Assembly: GCA_947499305.1 (NCBI GenBank)
Contig: CANMNN010000008.1
Span: 1 to 64,000 of the forward strand
Direction: 5' to 3'
Length of the DNA: 64,000 bases
DNA from: an uncultured Arenicella sp.
Lineage (GTDB): Bacteria; Pseudomonadota; Gammaproteobacteria; Arenicellales; Arenicellaceae
The notes under the pieces: model-generated
Databases searched by the model: none
What the model was told of the DNA's origin: nothing
The model's input: the letters and a program-made list of their open reading frames with translations, nothing else
Part shown: positions 1 through 8,240 of the stretch, piece after piece
Numbering within the stretch: position 1 is the first letter of the stretch
Layout of the letters: each line of letters starts with the position of its first letter
Program-made: the position numbers and the translations under genes

Positions 1-194
1 CTAGCTTGCTCAAGACTTACACCATTTGGGCTACCAAAGTCTTTAATACCTGATTCTTTTTCAATAAAGTCTTGGCCGTCATCTTCCCAAAAACAAATAT
101 CACAAATTTCAAAATCAGCCCCTTTCTCAAGAGTGGCATAACCACAACAAGGACACATTTCTAAACCATTACTACCTATTGCCCGTGGATACAT
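1..194 (-). CDS. CPCC-family cysteine-rich protein (3' end beyond window)
   Basis: Partial gene running off the left edge, with about 64 codons visible. It has CPCC at residues 14-17, then ICDIC followed by FWEDDG around residues 30-39, and PNGVSLEQA near the visible end. This is the order of the small Cys_rich_CPCC family, a presumed zinc-binding domain of unknown role. The ATG at 194 is chosen because it lies five bases after the attC-like core that ends at 199; starting this close to the attachment site is typical of integron cassettes. A later ATG at 160 would begin directly at the CPCC motif. The role in the cell is unknown; the family assignment rests on motif recognition alone. Confidence 0.75.
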   Translation of the reverse strand, partial: MYPRAIGSNGLEMCPCCGYATLEKGADFEICDICFWEDDGQDFIEKESGIKDFGSPNGVSLEQA

Positions 195-198
195 GTGC

Positions 199-277
199 AC
201 TTAACGCCTTTAAAACGGGCGCGCGAATAGCGCGTCCGAGTGAGCGAAGCGAATGGCAGTTTTTGAACTTGTTAGGT
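199..277 (-). repeat. attC-like integron recombination site
   Basis: On the minus strand the site runs from ACCTAAC (277-271) to GTTAAGT (205-199), matching the RYYYAAC and GTTRRRY core boxes of attC sites. The 79-bp interval is imperfectly self-complementary: an inner GC-rich stretch with GGACGCGC facing GCGCGCCC, and an AAAAAC/GTTTT outer arm. It begins three bases after the stop codon of the gene at 280-615 and ends five bases before the start of the CPCC gene, exactly as an attC separates two cassettes. Site length is within the usual range. No integrase gene is visible. Confidence 0.75.
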
Positions 278-279
278 TT

Positions 280-615
280 TCAATTACAGTTTGAAATTTC
301 ATATTTTAGAACACCGCGTATTTCTGACCTAAATTCTCTCAATTTAACTTCTTCACCAATTTGGTGCTCTTGCCTTGAACTGATTTTTTTGACGATTTTC
401 TTATTGTTTTCAAGAGATATATAAGCATAAAAATCTGTGTTTTTGCTACCACCAGATCTAATTCCTGTACCGGTAGAAATCGTCTCGATCTTAGTGATTT
501 TTCCATCTAAACAATTTCCAGTTGCCTTTGCCTGATCAAAAAAATGAGCCCATATAAGGTATATAAATACAGAAGCAATTAGAGCATATATTATGTTCGC
601 CCGAATTCTCTCCAC
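280..615 (-). CDS. integron-cassette protein, membrane-anchored, unknown function
   Basis: This 111-residue protein is not one I recognise. It has one N-terminal membrane segment (about residues 8-24), then a basic, strand-rich domain of about 85 residues ending in a Cys-containing tail, suggesting a small inner-membrane protein with a beta-type domain outside. The start is a GTG at 615, only five bases from a GTTAGGT core at 627-621, and the stop is three bases from the attC-like site. Gene and attC together form a complete-looking cassette. It reads in the same direction as the CPCC cassette that follows. Confidence 0.65.
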   Translation of the reverse strand: MERIRANIIYALIASVFIYLIWAHFFDQAKATGNCLDGKITKIETISTGTGIRSGGSKNTDFYAYISLENNKKIVKKISSRQEHQIGEEVKLREFRSEIRGVLKYEISNCN

Positions 616-620
616 GATAA

Positions 621-650
621 ACCTAACAGCTTATTAGTGCGCACGCACAG
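621..650 (-). other. attachment-site core at the proximal end of the cassette array
   Basis: The minus strand reads GTTAGGT at 627-621, preceded by an arm containing the palindrome GTGCGCAC. This resembles the 3' half of an attC or the core of an attI. I find no matching RYYYAAC partner in the next 150 bases to the right. It could be an attI remnant, a degraded attC, or the boundary where a cassette inserted at a secondary site. Confidence 0.4.
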
Positions 651-960
651 TTTCCGACGCCACTATTTTCCTGAGAGCCTCTATAGTTGATTGTTTCTAC
701 TAAGTTTTTTGTCATTTCCCTATACTATTCTTAGATTTGAAAGTGAGCATGCGCTATTTCAACTATTGATTTGGAGGCTAAAGCCCTTTATTTATTGGGC
801 ATTAGCGCTCGCGCCTCGAAAACATAGGTTTCCTATTAGCAGCATGGTTTTACATCGCAGAGTATTGTAGAACGATGTCGCTAAGTCAATGAGCGCAGGT
901 TTCACGCCGCACTCTTCATGACATTGATTTGCTCTTTTCCAGGCGGTCATATTCAATAAA
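628..960. other. non-coding stretch right of the cassettes
   Basis: No convincing gene. A 62-codon open frame on the minus strand (792-980) overlaps the terminator and has no recognisable domain. Its C-terminal part (NTLRCKTMLLIGNLCFRGA) reads like a translated intergenic sequence that I recall recurring in marine gammaproteobacterial genomes, often near integron arrays; that memory needs a search. No integrase is encoded here on either strand. Confidence 0.4.
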
Positions 961-962
961 AA

Positions 963-986
963 GCCAGAGCGATTTCTCACTCTGGC
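963..986 (-). terminator. Rho-independent terminator of the endonuclease I gene
   Basis: Stem GCCAGAG (963-969) pairs with CTCTGGC (980-986) around a 10-base loop. It has an A-run before and TTTTA after, so it could work in both directions. It lies about 30 bases past the stop of the endonuclease gene. Confidence 0.7.
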
Positions 987-1015
987 ATTTTATTGTCTAA
1001 TAATTGAGCTTGAGT

Positions 1016-2647
1016 TTAGTTGCCCCAAATAACCTCGACAAACTGCGGATTATCTACGAACGGGTTGCGATTACCTTGGTAGATATTCGCGGCGTCGTTG
1101 CGATCGCGTTCTTTTTGGCTTACAGGATCTTGCTGATGCCATTGCTTCAGTAAATTGATATACCAAGTTTCGAACACCAATGTGTTAGTGCCATTAAGCA
1201 CTGCATCTGAGAATTGAGTATTTGTTTCCCAACCGGCGATAATGTTTTCATATCGGGTTGCCACATAAAAAGCCGCTCGCGCTAAGTCACCTTTGAATTC
1301 GTCAACCGGCTCGAAAACCGTGCCGCTATAACCTAAGCCTGACTGCGCTGCACCTCGACGAGAGCCATTATTTGAAACGATTTCATTGGTACCAACTTCA
1401 CCGTAAGGATAGCTTGAGCGATGCGAGTTTACTTGGCCGTCGGTGGCGAAAATAAAGTGCACATCTGAGTTCATTGGTTCTATCGCTCCACCGAACCAAC
1501 TTCTTGGAAACGAATGCTCACGATTGTAACAGTCACCCTCAGAATTAAAACCACTGCTGCCGCATTGATCACTTATGGCGGTGTAGTTATATGAGTCAGC
1601 ACCGTTTGGATTCTCAGAATATATGTCTAGGATGCTGCCATCGTTCTCGAAATACACATCCAAACTATTGGCAGCATAAAAACCCCATAACGCGCCATAG
1701 CCCTGTACCGCATGGCCCTTAATGATTTCGTGCAAAGCTGTTTTTAGCGGCAACCCAGTTAAACCATTGGTGGAAGAATAATAATCTGCCAAGTCAGGCA
1801 AGCCCGGTGTTGGATCTACCGTTTTTGTCACGTTAAAGTTGCGAGTTTCGCTACTAGCAAACTCACCGCCACGCACTAGCTCTTGGCCGTTTGCTTCAAT
1901 GACATAACTACCATTACCCCAACGACAGCAAATTCCGTCGCCAAAGCTATCGGCAATTGCAAAAGTATAGTCGCCGTCTATTAGACAGAATTCTTCGGTA
2001 AAACTTTGATTGTTTTCATAGTTAGAACCGCCGCCTAATGTTTGGCCAGCTGAGGTACGCAATTGCCAACTTGTTTCGCTGCCGTAATTATCGGTATTGA
2101 TGGTGACGGTTGTTTCCGTGCCTTGGCAACCCTCTGGCGCCGGCGGAACTGGGGCAGGGGTAGGCTGAAAGCTATCAACATACACGATTTCTGAGCCATC
2201 GAAACCTGATCGATCATAGAAACGTAGGCCTAGGTTTATGGTCTTAGTGCTGGTGGCGTTGTAAGTGAATCGAATTTGTTGCCACTGGTTGCGAATCGAC
2301 GGGTCTGAATATCCACGAAAACCATCTGCGATTAAGCGCGCGGCGACACTTCCTTCAGTGTGATAAACCGATACCTCAAAGTTATAACTTTGGTTTGCAA
2401 CAACGTCAAACTGTTGTAACAAATCTGTATTGCCTTGAGATCCAGTAGTTACCGTTACCTGCGCTGCATTCTGTCCGTCGACAACAGGACTTGTAACTTG
2501 ATCTAATAGGATTCCTGAATCAATTGTGGTCCAGTCGCTTGGAGTGCCATTTGACCACGTTTCGAAGGTACCATTTTCTACTTGAGCGTTCGCACTTAGG
2601 CTAACTAGCCCAAGACTTAGGGTAAACAAGAAGGTTTTCGCATTCAT
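1016..2647 (-). CDS. secreted modular endonuclease I-family nuclease
   Basis: This is a 543-residue exported nuclease. It has a signal peptide ending at a SANA-Q site near residue 21; a carbohydrate-binding-like beta domain (about 22-165); a disulfide-type domain with DSFGDGICC (about 172-272) of the kind attached to secreted marine hydrolases; then an endonuclease I domain (PF04231, about 285-540). The nuclease signature CYNREHSFPRSW, with the EHxxP histidine, is present. Family members (EndA, NucM, Dns) cut extracellular DNA without sequence specificity for nutrient scavenging, and the two extra N-terminal domains suggest attachment to a polymer or particle. E. coli EndA is roughly half this length. 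The gene has its own terminator at 963-986. Confidence 0.85.
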   Translation of the reverse strand: MNAKTFLFTLSLGLVSLSANAQVENGTFETWSNGTPSDWTTIDSGILLDQVTSPVVDGQNAAQVTVTTGSQGNTDLLQQFDVVANQSYNFEVSVYHTEGSVAARLIADGFRGYSDPSIRNQWQQIRFTYNATSTKTINLGLRFYDRSGFDGSEIVYVDSFQPTPAPVPPAPEGCQGTETTVTINTDNYGSETSWQLRTSAGQTLGGGSNYENNQSFTEEFCLIDGDYTFAIADSFGDGICCRWGNGSYVIEANGQELVRGGEFASSETRNFNVTKTVDPTPGLPDLADYYSSTNGLTGLPLKTALHEIIKGHAVQGYGALWGFYAANSLDVYFENDGSILDIYSENPNGADSYNYTAISDQCGSSGFNSEGDCYNREHSFPRSWFGGAIEPMNSDVHFIFATDGQVNSHRSSYPYGEVGTNEIVSNNGSRRGAAQSGLGYSGTVFEPVDEFKGDLARAAFYVATRYENIIAGWETNTQFSDAVLNGTNTLVFETWYINLLKQWHQQDPVSQKERDRNDAANIYQGNRNPFVDNPQFVEVIWGN

Positions 2648-2828
2648 ATTAAGACTCTTTTTGGGATTGATAGTAGGGACACGTACTGCTTATTATGGTT
2701 TTGGACGTATTGTCTACTACGAATGTGACAATTACTATGCCAGCTGAAGCATCCCCATCATTTTATTCTGCTATAACAGACTTAGGCTAAAACCCTTTGC
2801 TCAACCATTAAAACTCAATTCGTACATT

Positions 2829-3050
2829 ATGTTCTTCAAACTGGCCCTATCTAAATCAGTGGTTACCAATGCCATCAAAGTGTCTTTGGTTGTGGGCTCT
2901 GTATTGGTGGCCATTAATCATGGCGATGCGATAATGAATAACGAGATCAACCTTAAGCGTGCGCTAAAGATCGGCCTTAACTACCTTGTCCCTTATCTTG
3001 TGGCTAGCTACTCGGCGGTAAAAGCGCTACAGCAACAGCTTAGTAAGTAA
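2829..3050 (+). CDS. nrtS: NrtS-like nitrate/nitrite transporter small subunit
   Basis: This 73-residue protein has two hydrophobic segments (about 13-28 and 48-65) flanking NHGDAI. That layout and the spacing up to NYLVPYLVASYSAV match the small NrtS family, first described as a nitrate/nitrite transporter component in cyanobacteria and widespread as a single gene in marine bacteria. The stop lies three bases from the convergent priA stop. No nitrate-assimilation genes are in the window, so transport of nitrate here is inferred from the family only. Confidence 0.7.
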   Translation: MFFKLALSKSVVTNAIKVSLVVGSVLVAINHGDAIMNNEINLKRALKIGLNYLVPYLVASYSAVKALQQQLSK

Positions 3051-3053
3051 CCA

Positions 3054-5315
3054 CTAATAATGATCGAGCGGATCGACATCCAAACTCCAGCGTACTGAGT
3101 TTGCAAGCTTTTTTGCGTCCTTATCAACTGCAATCAAATGCAACCATTGCGCTAGTGTATTGTTCAGTGCCGAACGCTGACTAGCACAGATTAGTAGTTG
3201 GGCGCGGAATTTGCCGGCCCGACGTTCCATAGGGGCAGGCACCGCGTCCATTAAGCGTACGCCATCTTGCGGCTGCATTTCATGACGCGCTTTACGTAAA
3301 AACTGAAGCGCCTGAGCCTGATGAGGTGATTCGGCTCTCAGTAGCGCGAAAAAGCCAAATGGAGGAAAGCTAGCCGCCTGGCGTTCTTGCATCAAGTCTT
3401 TGGCAAAGCCGACAAAATCATGCTGTGTGACCTTGTCGAAGAAGGGGTGTTCAGGGAAGCGCGTTTGGATGAAAACATGACCAATCTCATCGCGTCGACC
3501 TGCACGCCCTGATACTTGTAGAATTTGTTGAAACAATGCTTCGCTTGCACGAAAGTCAGTACTATAAAGCCCTTGATCGGCCTCTAAAATACCTACCATG
3601 CCAACATTCGGGAAATCATGGCCTTTGGTAATTAGCTGTGTACCGACCAATATATCGGCAGCGCCCGAGCGAGCTTGTTCTAAGACTTCGGCTAACTCGC
3701 CTTTGCGGCTGGTGCTGTCCCGATCAATTCTTAGCAAGGAATGTTCAGGAAAGCGCAATGCAATCGCATCTTCAACACGCTGTGTGCCTTCGCCAACGTC
3801 TACCATTTCAGTCGAATCACAGGAGTCACATTTAAGTTTGATTTGCCCCTCATAACCGCAATGATGGCATCGCATTCTATTAACTCTTCGATGGAGTGTT
3901 AAATTCGAATCACATCGGTGGCATTTAGCAGCTTGCTGGCAGTCTTTACAATACAAAACGGGCGCATAACCACGACGATTCAAAAACAGCATCACCTGCT
4001 TATCTTTTGCCAGTGTTGCTTTGATGGCCTCGAGCATTGCTGGGCTCAAGCCGTCGTTAGTCGGCTGCATGTTTAAATCAATCAGCTCAATTTTAGGCAA
4101 GTTAACCTTTGTCGCCCTTTCGCTTAAACGCAGCAATTGATAGCGGCCAGAATCGGCATTCATATACGATTCGAGCGATGGCGTTGCCGAGCCTAAGACA
4201 ATCGGAATATCGGCTTGTTTAGCACGGTAAATAGCCACATCCCGAGCCTGATAACGCACACCATCTTGCTGCTTAAATGAACCATCGTGCTCTTCATCAA
4301 CAATAATCAAACCCAAATCAGCGAATGAACTAAACACCGACGAACGAGTTCCGATTACAATTTTCGCATTGCCTTCTCTGGCATGCCACCAAGCATGGTG
4401 TCGCTCAGTATCATTTAAGGCCGAGTGCATGAGTACTACAGGCTCGCAAAATCGACGCTCAACTCGCTCCACCAATTGCGGGGTTAGTCCAATTTCAGGT
4501 ACTAATAATAAAATTTGCTTACCCGTTGCTAACACAGACTCCATGGCTGAAAAATAGACTTCAGTTTTACCACTGCCTGTCACTCCATGCAGAAGTATCG
4601 ATGAAAATTGATTATCGCTAATTGCGTTTCTAATTAAATTAACAGCATCACTTTGTTGCGGTGTCAGTATTAAGGCTAGCGGTTCACCTTGATCTTGTGA
4701 TGGTAGCTCTCTTGTTGGCAAATAGGGCTCCGCTTCAATCTCCTCGACCCACTCCTTTTTAACCAAAGCTGTGATCGCTTGCCGCCAACCCGATGCTGTG
4801 TCTTTAAAATCGTCGGCGGACAAAAATCGCTGGCGCATAAATCGCTTGATCAAGGCGAGCTGCAAAGGCGCGCGATCAAGTTCATCAACAGGCCGACTGC
4901 GACCCTGCTCGGTTAGGGCCCAGGTTTTTTTGCTGCTCGGCATTAAGCGCGCGGCTTGCCTTAGCGCTACGGGCAATGCCGCGTCAAATACCTCACCTAT
5001 AGGCGCAAGATAGTAGCGCGAGATCCATTGCAAAGACTCCCATAGTGCCGCGTCAAAAAGACTGTACGAATCAAGTATTTCAAGCGCTGGTTTGAGCTTT
5101 TCTTCGGGGAAATCACTCTCACTCTTAACCTCTAAAATCACACCAACCAATTTACGCGAGCCAAAGGGCACCTTAACGCGCGCGCCCGCCCGCGGTTCAA
5201 TAGCCGGTTGGCCAGACTCAAGCGGCACTAAAAAATCAAAACTTTGACGCAATGGAACCGGCACAGCAACGCTGAGGATATGGTTTGTTCTGGCTCCGAA
5301 AATGGATAAAGTCAT
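3054..5315 (-). CDS. priA: primosomal protein N' (replication restart helicase PriA)
   Basis: This 753-residue 3'-to-5' superfamily 2 DNA helicase reloads the replisome at collapsed forks. It has an N-terminal DNA-binding region, Walker A GVTGSGKT at about residue 245, DEEH at about 340, then the inserted zinc-binding region with four CxxC pairs (CKDC, CHRC, CHHC, CDSC, about 455-495), and the later helicase motifs GTQLITKGHDFPNV and QVSGRAGR. The length is close to E. coli PriA (732). It stands alone, convergent with nrtS, and is followed upstream by a long AT-rich gap with DnaA boxes. Confidence 0.96.
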   Translation of the reverse strand: MTLSIFGARTNHILSVAVPVPLRQSFDFLVPLESGQPAIEPRAGARVKVPFGSRKLVGVILEVKSESDFPEEKLKPALEILDSYSLFDAALWESLQWISRYYLAPIGEVFDAALPVALRQAARLMPSSKKTWALTEQGRSRPVDELDRAPLQLALIKRFMRQRFLSADDFKDTASGWRQAITALVKKEWVEEIEAEPYLPTRELPSQDQGEPLALILTPQQSDAVNLIRNAISDNQFSSILLHGVTGSGKTEVYFSAMESVLATGKQILLLVPEIGLTPQLVERVERRFCEPVVLMHSALNDTERHHAWWHAREGNAKIVIGTRSSVFSSFADLGLIIVDEEHDGSFKQQDGVRYQARDVAIYRAKQADIPIVLGSATPSLESYMNADSGRYQLLRLSERATKVNLPKIELIDLNMQPTNDGLSPAMLEAIKATLAKDKQVMLFLNRRGYAPVLYCKDCQQAAKCHRCDSNLTLHRRVNRMRCHHCGYEGQIKLKCDSCDSTEMVDVGEGTQRVEDAIALRFPEHSLLRIDRDSTSRKGELAEVLEQARSGAADILVGTQLITKGHDFPNVGMVGILEADQGLYSTDFRASEALFQQILQVSGRAGRRDEIGHVFIQTRFPEHPFFDKVTQHDFVGFAKDLMQERQAASFPPFGFFALLRAESPHQAQALQFLRKARHEMQPQDGVRLMDAVPAPMERRAGKFRAQLLICASQRSALNNTLAQWLHLIAVDKDAKKLANSVRWSLDVDPLDHY

Positions 5316-5889
5316 TGTTTATGCGGGTTTGGCGAAATTGTCGGATATAGCGAAAAAGTTACTCACATAGCCTGTGGATAACTTTGTTGATAAAACGAGC
5401 GAGTAAGCTGTAATAGTTGATAGTTATTGGCTTTGTAAAAATTGCTTAATTTTTAACCACTATTTAAAATTCAACAAAAACAATAACTTAGGACAACTCA
5501 ATTGTTTCAAGAATGTTACCGTGAAAAATATTTTTTCAAAACTATTGACTTAAATAATTTGTGTATAAGTCAATTTTGCTAGTTCAAAGTTGGAAAAACA
5601 GACTTCTTATTTTTATCAACAAGTTAGCGATTGTTATTGAAAACATCACTCAAGAAACAACTTGGCTGAACAACAAAGAACTGGAACATTAGCCATAGTT
5701 TTCATGTGGAAGTATACGGCAGATTTATCGCAACGACAGCAGCACAAGTGATCAGCTACGTTTAAAGAGATTTTATGCTGCACGTGCAAGAAAAAACAAG
5801 GCGGTTCATGGTGCTATTTACACCTCGTTTTTTGCGCTACACTTGCTCGCATTCTTAGTACTACACGTTTCAATTTAATAGAGTCACCA
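5316..5889. other. 574-bp AT-rich gap with a cluster of DnaA-box-like sites
   Basis: No gene is visible. Two perfect DnaA boxes on the plus strand as TGTGGATAA (5373-5381) and TGTGTATAA (5560-5568) are the complements of TTATCCACA and TTATACACA. Two one-mismatch boxes flank them: TGTTGATAA (5385-5393) and TTATCAACA (5613-5621). Between them lies a strongly AT-rich stretch (about 5435-5600). Genes to the left mostly read left and those to the right mostly read right. This could be a replication origin or a DnaA-binding/titration locus, but chance occurrence in AT-rich DNA cannot be excluded. Only one GATC site is evident. Confidence 0.4.
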
Positions 5890-6696
5890 ATGGGCAAAAA
5901 ACTTACCGCTAAAACCGCTGATAAATACGTACTATACCAACGCGCTGTTCAATCAGCTGAGCAAGACGTAGACTTCTTAGTGGATACCTATAAAAGCGTT
6001 CGCGGCAAAAAGCCAAAGCACCTTCGTGAAGATTTTTGTGGCACTTGTCTGTTGTCTGGTCATTGGGCATCACTCGGTAAAAGTTACACGACCGAATCAT
6101 ACGACATCGACCCAGAACCGTTAGCGTGGGGTTTAAAACACAACTTAGAACCCCTTGGTGAAGCAGGCAAACGGGTTGTTCAGTATGAAGAAGATGCGCG
6201 TAACCCAAGCCGGCGAGCGCCGGATGTTCGATGCGCACAAAATTTCTCGTATTGGATATTTAAAAAGCGCACCGAAATGCTCGACTACTTCCGCCGAGTA
6301 TACGCTGACCTCGCTGAGGACGGGATCTTCGTTTGTGATTTGCATGGTGGCCCAGAAAGCATTCAAGAGCTCGAAGAAGAGACTGAAATGGATGATGAAA
6401 GTTTCACCTATGTGTGGGACCAAGACTCAATAAACCCAATCACCGGCGAAGCGAGGCTACATATTCATTTTAGGTTCCCTGATGGTACCGAGATGACTGA
6501 CGCATTTACCTATGAGTGGCGCTTGTGGGGCTTACCTGAATTGCGTGACTTACTCATAGAAGCTGGCTTTAAAACAGCCGACTGTTATTGGGAAGGCACC
6601 GACGAAGACGGAGAAAGCGGTGATGGTATTTTCAGTAAAACGGAAGAGGGCGAGGCTTGTTTGTCCTACGTTGCCTATCTTGTAGCTACCAAATAG
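5890..6696 (+). CDS. class I SAM-dependent methyltransferase
   Basis: A 268-residue Rossmann-type methyltransferase. The SAM-binding motif I appears as DFCGT (about 48-52) and the acidic end of strand 2 as YDIDP (about 74-78). A FVCDLHGG stretch at about 147 fits motif IV, and a C-terminal EWRLWGLPELRDLLIEAGF block is typical of small-molecule methyltransferases. The substrate cannot be told. The next gene begins within 20 bases of its stop, so the two are probably co-transcribed. Confidence 0.8.
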   Translation: MGKKLTAKTADKYVLYQRAVQSAEQDVDFLVDTYKSVRGKKPKHLREDFCGTCLLSGHWASLGKSYTTESYDIDPEPLAWGLKHNLEPLGEAGKRVVQYEEDARNPSRRAPDVRCAQNFSYWIFKKRTEMLDYFRRVYADLAEDGIFVCDLHGGPESIQELEEETEMDDESFTYVWDQDSINPITGEARLHIHFRFPDGTEMTDAFTYEWRLWGLPELRDLLIEAGFKTADCYWEGTDEDGESGDGIFSKTEEGEACLSYVAYLVATK

Positions 6697-6700
6697 CGCG

Positions 6701-7516
6701 TTGCCCAAACCAATGTTTAAACTGTTTGTTCTACTTGTTGTCGTCGCGATTGTAATTGTTGCTCGAAAAGCCAAACCGGCTGAAGAAAAAAGTGGCCAGG
6801 GTTTTGTGGGGCTGGTAGATGCAAGCTATCAGCCAGAGTTTTTAAAGGTTGCTAGCTATAATATTCAAACTGGCAAAAGCGACAAAGGCGAGCGTGACCT
6901 AATGGCGAGCGCCAGGGTGATCAGCAAGGCCGACTTAGTCGGCGTGCAAGAGGTCTACGGTGTTGGCTTTGACGGCTTACTTAACCCTAACCAGGCTGAA
7001 CGGTTAGCCTATCACGGCAAATTTTCATGGCTTTTCAGCGCTACGCGCATGCGCTGGTTTCGCGAACATCGCGGCAATGCCATTCTCAGCAAACTGGCGG
7101 TAAATGATTGGCGAGTAGAAATGCTGCCCGACACATCTGGAAAGAGTTTTCGTAACATGACGATTGCCGAAGTCAGCTGGCAAGATAGAAAATTTCACTT
7201 TATCAACACTCATCTGCATACACGCGGCGGAAGAGAAGACCAACTTGAAATCGTACTACAAGAGTTTGCAAAGTATCCGACGGCGATTCTATTAGGCGAC
7301 TTTAACAGCCGTGCCAACACTAAAGCCTTAAGCAACGCGCTCAAGAATATTGAGATAGTCGATGCCGTTGCTGTTGCTGGCTTAGATATTGAAAATCCTG
7401 ACCGAATCGATTGGATTCTAACCAAGGGCTTCAAGGTTGAAGGCGGCGAAATGCTAGAAAAAGGTGTGTCAGACCACCCGTATTATCAGGTTAATTTGAG
7501 CTACGCTTCCAAATGA
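6701..7516 (+). CDS. endonuclease/exonuclease/phosphatase family protein, membrane-anchored
   Basis: This 271-residue protein has an N-terminal membrane segment (about 6-21), then a DNase I-like EEP fold. Visible metal and catalytic motifs are YNIQTG, VQEVYG, NTHLHTRGG, GDFNS and the terminal SDHPYYQ. The family hydrolyses phosphodiesters in nucleic acids, inositol phosphates or sphingomyelin; the anchor points to a periplasmic or membrane-surface substrate. The frame opens at a TTG at 6701, but the ATG at 6713 (four codons later) is an equally good or better start. It lies directly behind the methyltransferase gene. Confidence 0.8.
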   Translation: MPKPMFKLFVLLVVVAIVIVARKAKPAEEKSGQGFVGLVDASYQPEFLKVASYNIQTGKSDKGERDLMASARVISKADLVGVQEVYGVGFDGLLNPNQAERLAYHGKFSWLFSATRMRWFREHRGNAILSKLAVNDWRVEMLPDTSGKSFRNMTIAEVSWQDRKFHFINTHLHTRGGREDQLEIVLQEFAKYPTAILLGDFNSRANTKALSNALKNIEIVDAVAVAGLDIENPDRIDWILTKGFKVEGGEMLEKGVSDHPYYQVNLSYASK

Positions 7517-7750
7517 CAATTTTTGTTATTAAATTAACATTTACTTGCAAATAGTCAGCTTCACGGCAAGAATGTTGCTGGTCACGGGGGATGATGGGCG
7601 CAAGTAGAGGATATTGTTACGCCAATTTGCTCACTTGTTCAAATCTCGAGACACGCTATACGCTTGCTTTACATACGCATACAGCAAGCAAAACTAATCA
7701 TGCAGTACATTCGATTACCTCAATCGAATGATAATTTCAGGAGCAATAAT

Positions 7751-8173
7751 ATGTTAAAAGAATTCAAAGAATTTGCCATGAAAGGCAACTTCGTCGATAT
7801 GGCGGTTGGTATCGTTATCGGCGCGGCCTTCAGCACTATCGTAAAATCATTTGTTGACGACATCATCATGCCGGTCGTTGGCGTGCTCACCGGCGGCGTT
7901 GATTTCAGCAACATGTTCGCGGTAATCAAAGGTGGCGAAGGCGTAACGTTTGCAACACTAGAAGCAGCCAAAGAAGCCGGCGCGGTCACAATCAACTACG
8001 GTTTGTTCATAAACGCTATGGTGACATTTGTGATCGTTGCATTCGCTTTGTTTATGGTTATCAAAGGAATGAACGCTGCGAAAAAAGCCGAAGAAGAAGC
8101 ACCAGCGGCTCCGGCTGAACCGTCAGACGAAGCCAAACTACTTGCAGAAATTAGAGATGCTTTAGCCAAGTAG
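7751..8173 (+). CDS. mscL: large-conductance mechanosensitive channel
   Basis: A 140-residue channel that opens under membrane tension to release solutes during hypo-osmotic shock. It begins [13 protein letters not shown] with the first helix [16 protein letters not shown], then the TM2 segment (about 85-108), and ends in a cytoplasmic helix [14 protein letters not shown]. All match MscL, as does the length (E. coli 136). The ATG at 7751 is preceded by AGGAG at 7739-7743. The open frame extends upstream to 7664, but that extension has no family match. Confidence 0.96.
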   Translation: MLKEFKEFAMKGNFVDMAVGIVIGAAFSTIVKSFVDDIIMPVVGVLTGGVDFSNMFAVIKGGEGVTFATLEAAKEAGAVTINYGLFINAMVTFVIVAFALFMVIKGMNAAKKAEEEAPAAPAEPSDEAKLLAEIRDALAK

Positions 8174-8197
8174 GCGTTAACAAGCATTACCCAGAAA

Positions 8198-8226
8198 GGC
8201 TGCGTCAAACGACGCGGCCTTTTTTT
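8198..8226 (+). terminator. Rho-independent terminator of mscL
   Basis: Stem GGCTGCGTC (8198-8206) pairs with GACGCGGCC (8211-8219), with one G-T pair and an AAAC loop, followed by a run of seven T. It sits between mscL and the convergent GDPD gene. Confidence 0.85.
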
Positions 8227-8240
8227 ATAGCGATTAAGAC

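Noticed and set aside
792-980. 62-codon minus-strand frame near the cassettes
   Set aside because: It runs into the endonuclease terminator and has no domain; better seen as repeated non-coding sequence.
3598-3855. Plus-strand frames inside priA
   Set aside because: Antisense shadows of the helicase gene, with no domain of their own.
7664-7750. Upstream extension of mscL to 7664
   Set aside because: The added 29 codons have no family match; the ATG at 7751 has a good ribosome site and starts exactly where MscL proteins start.
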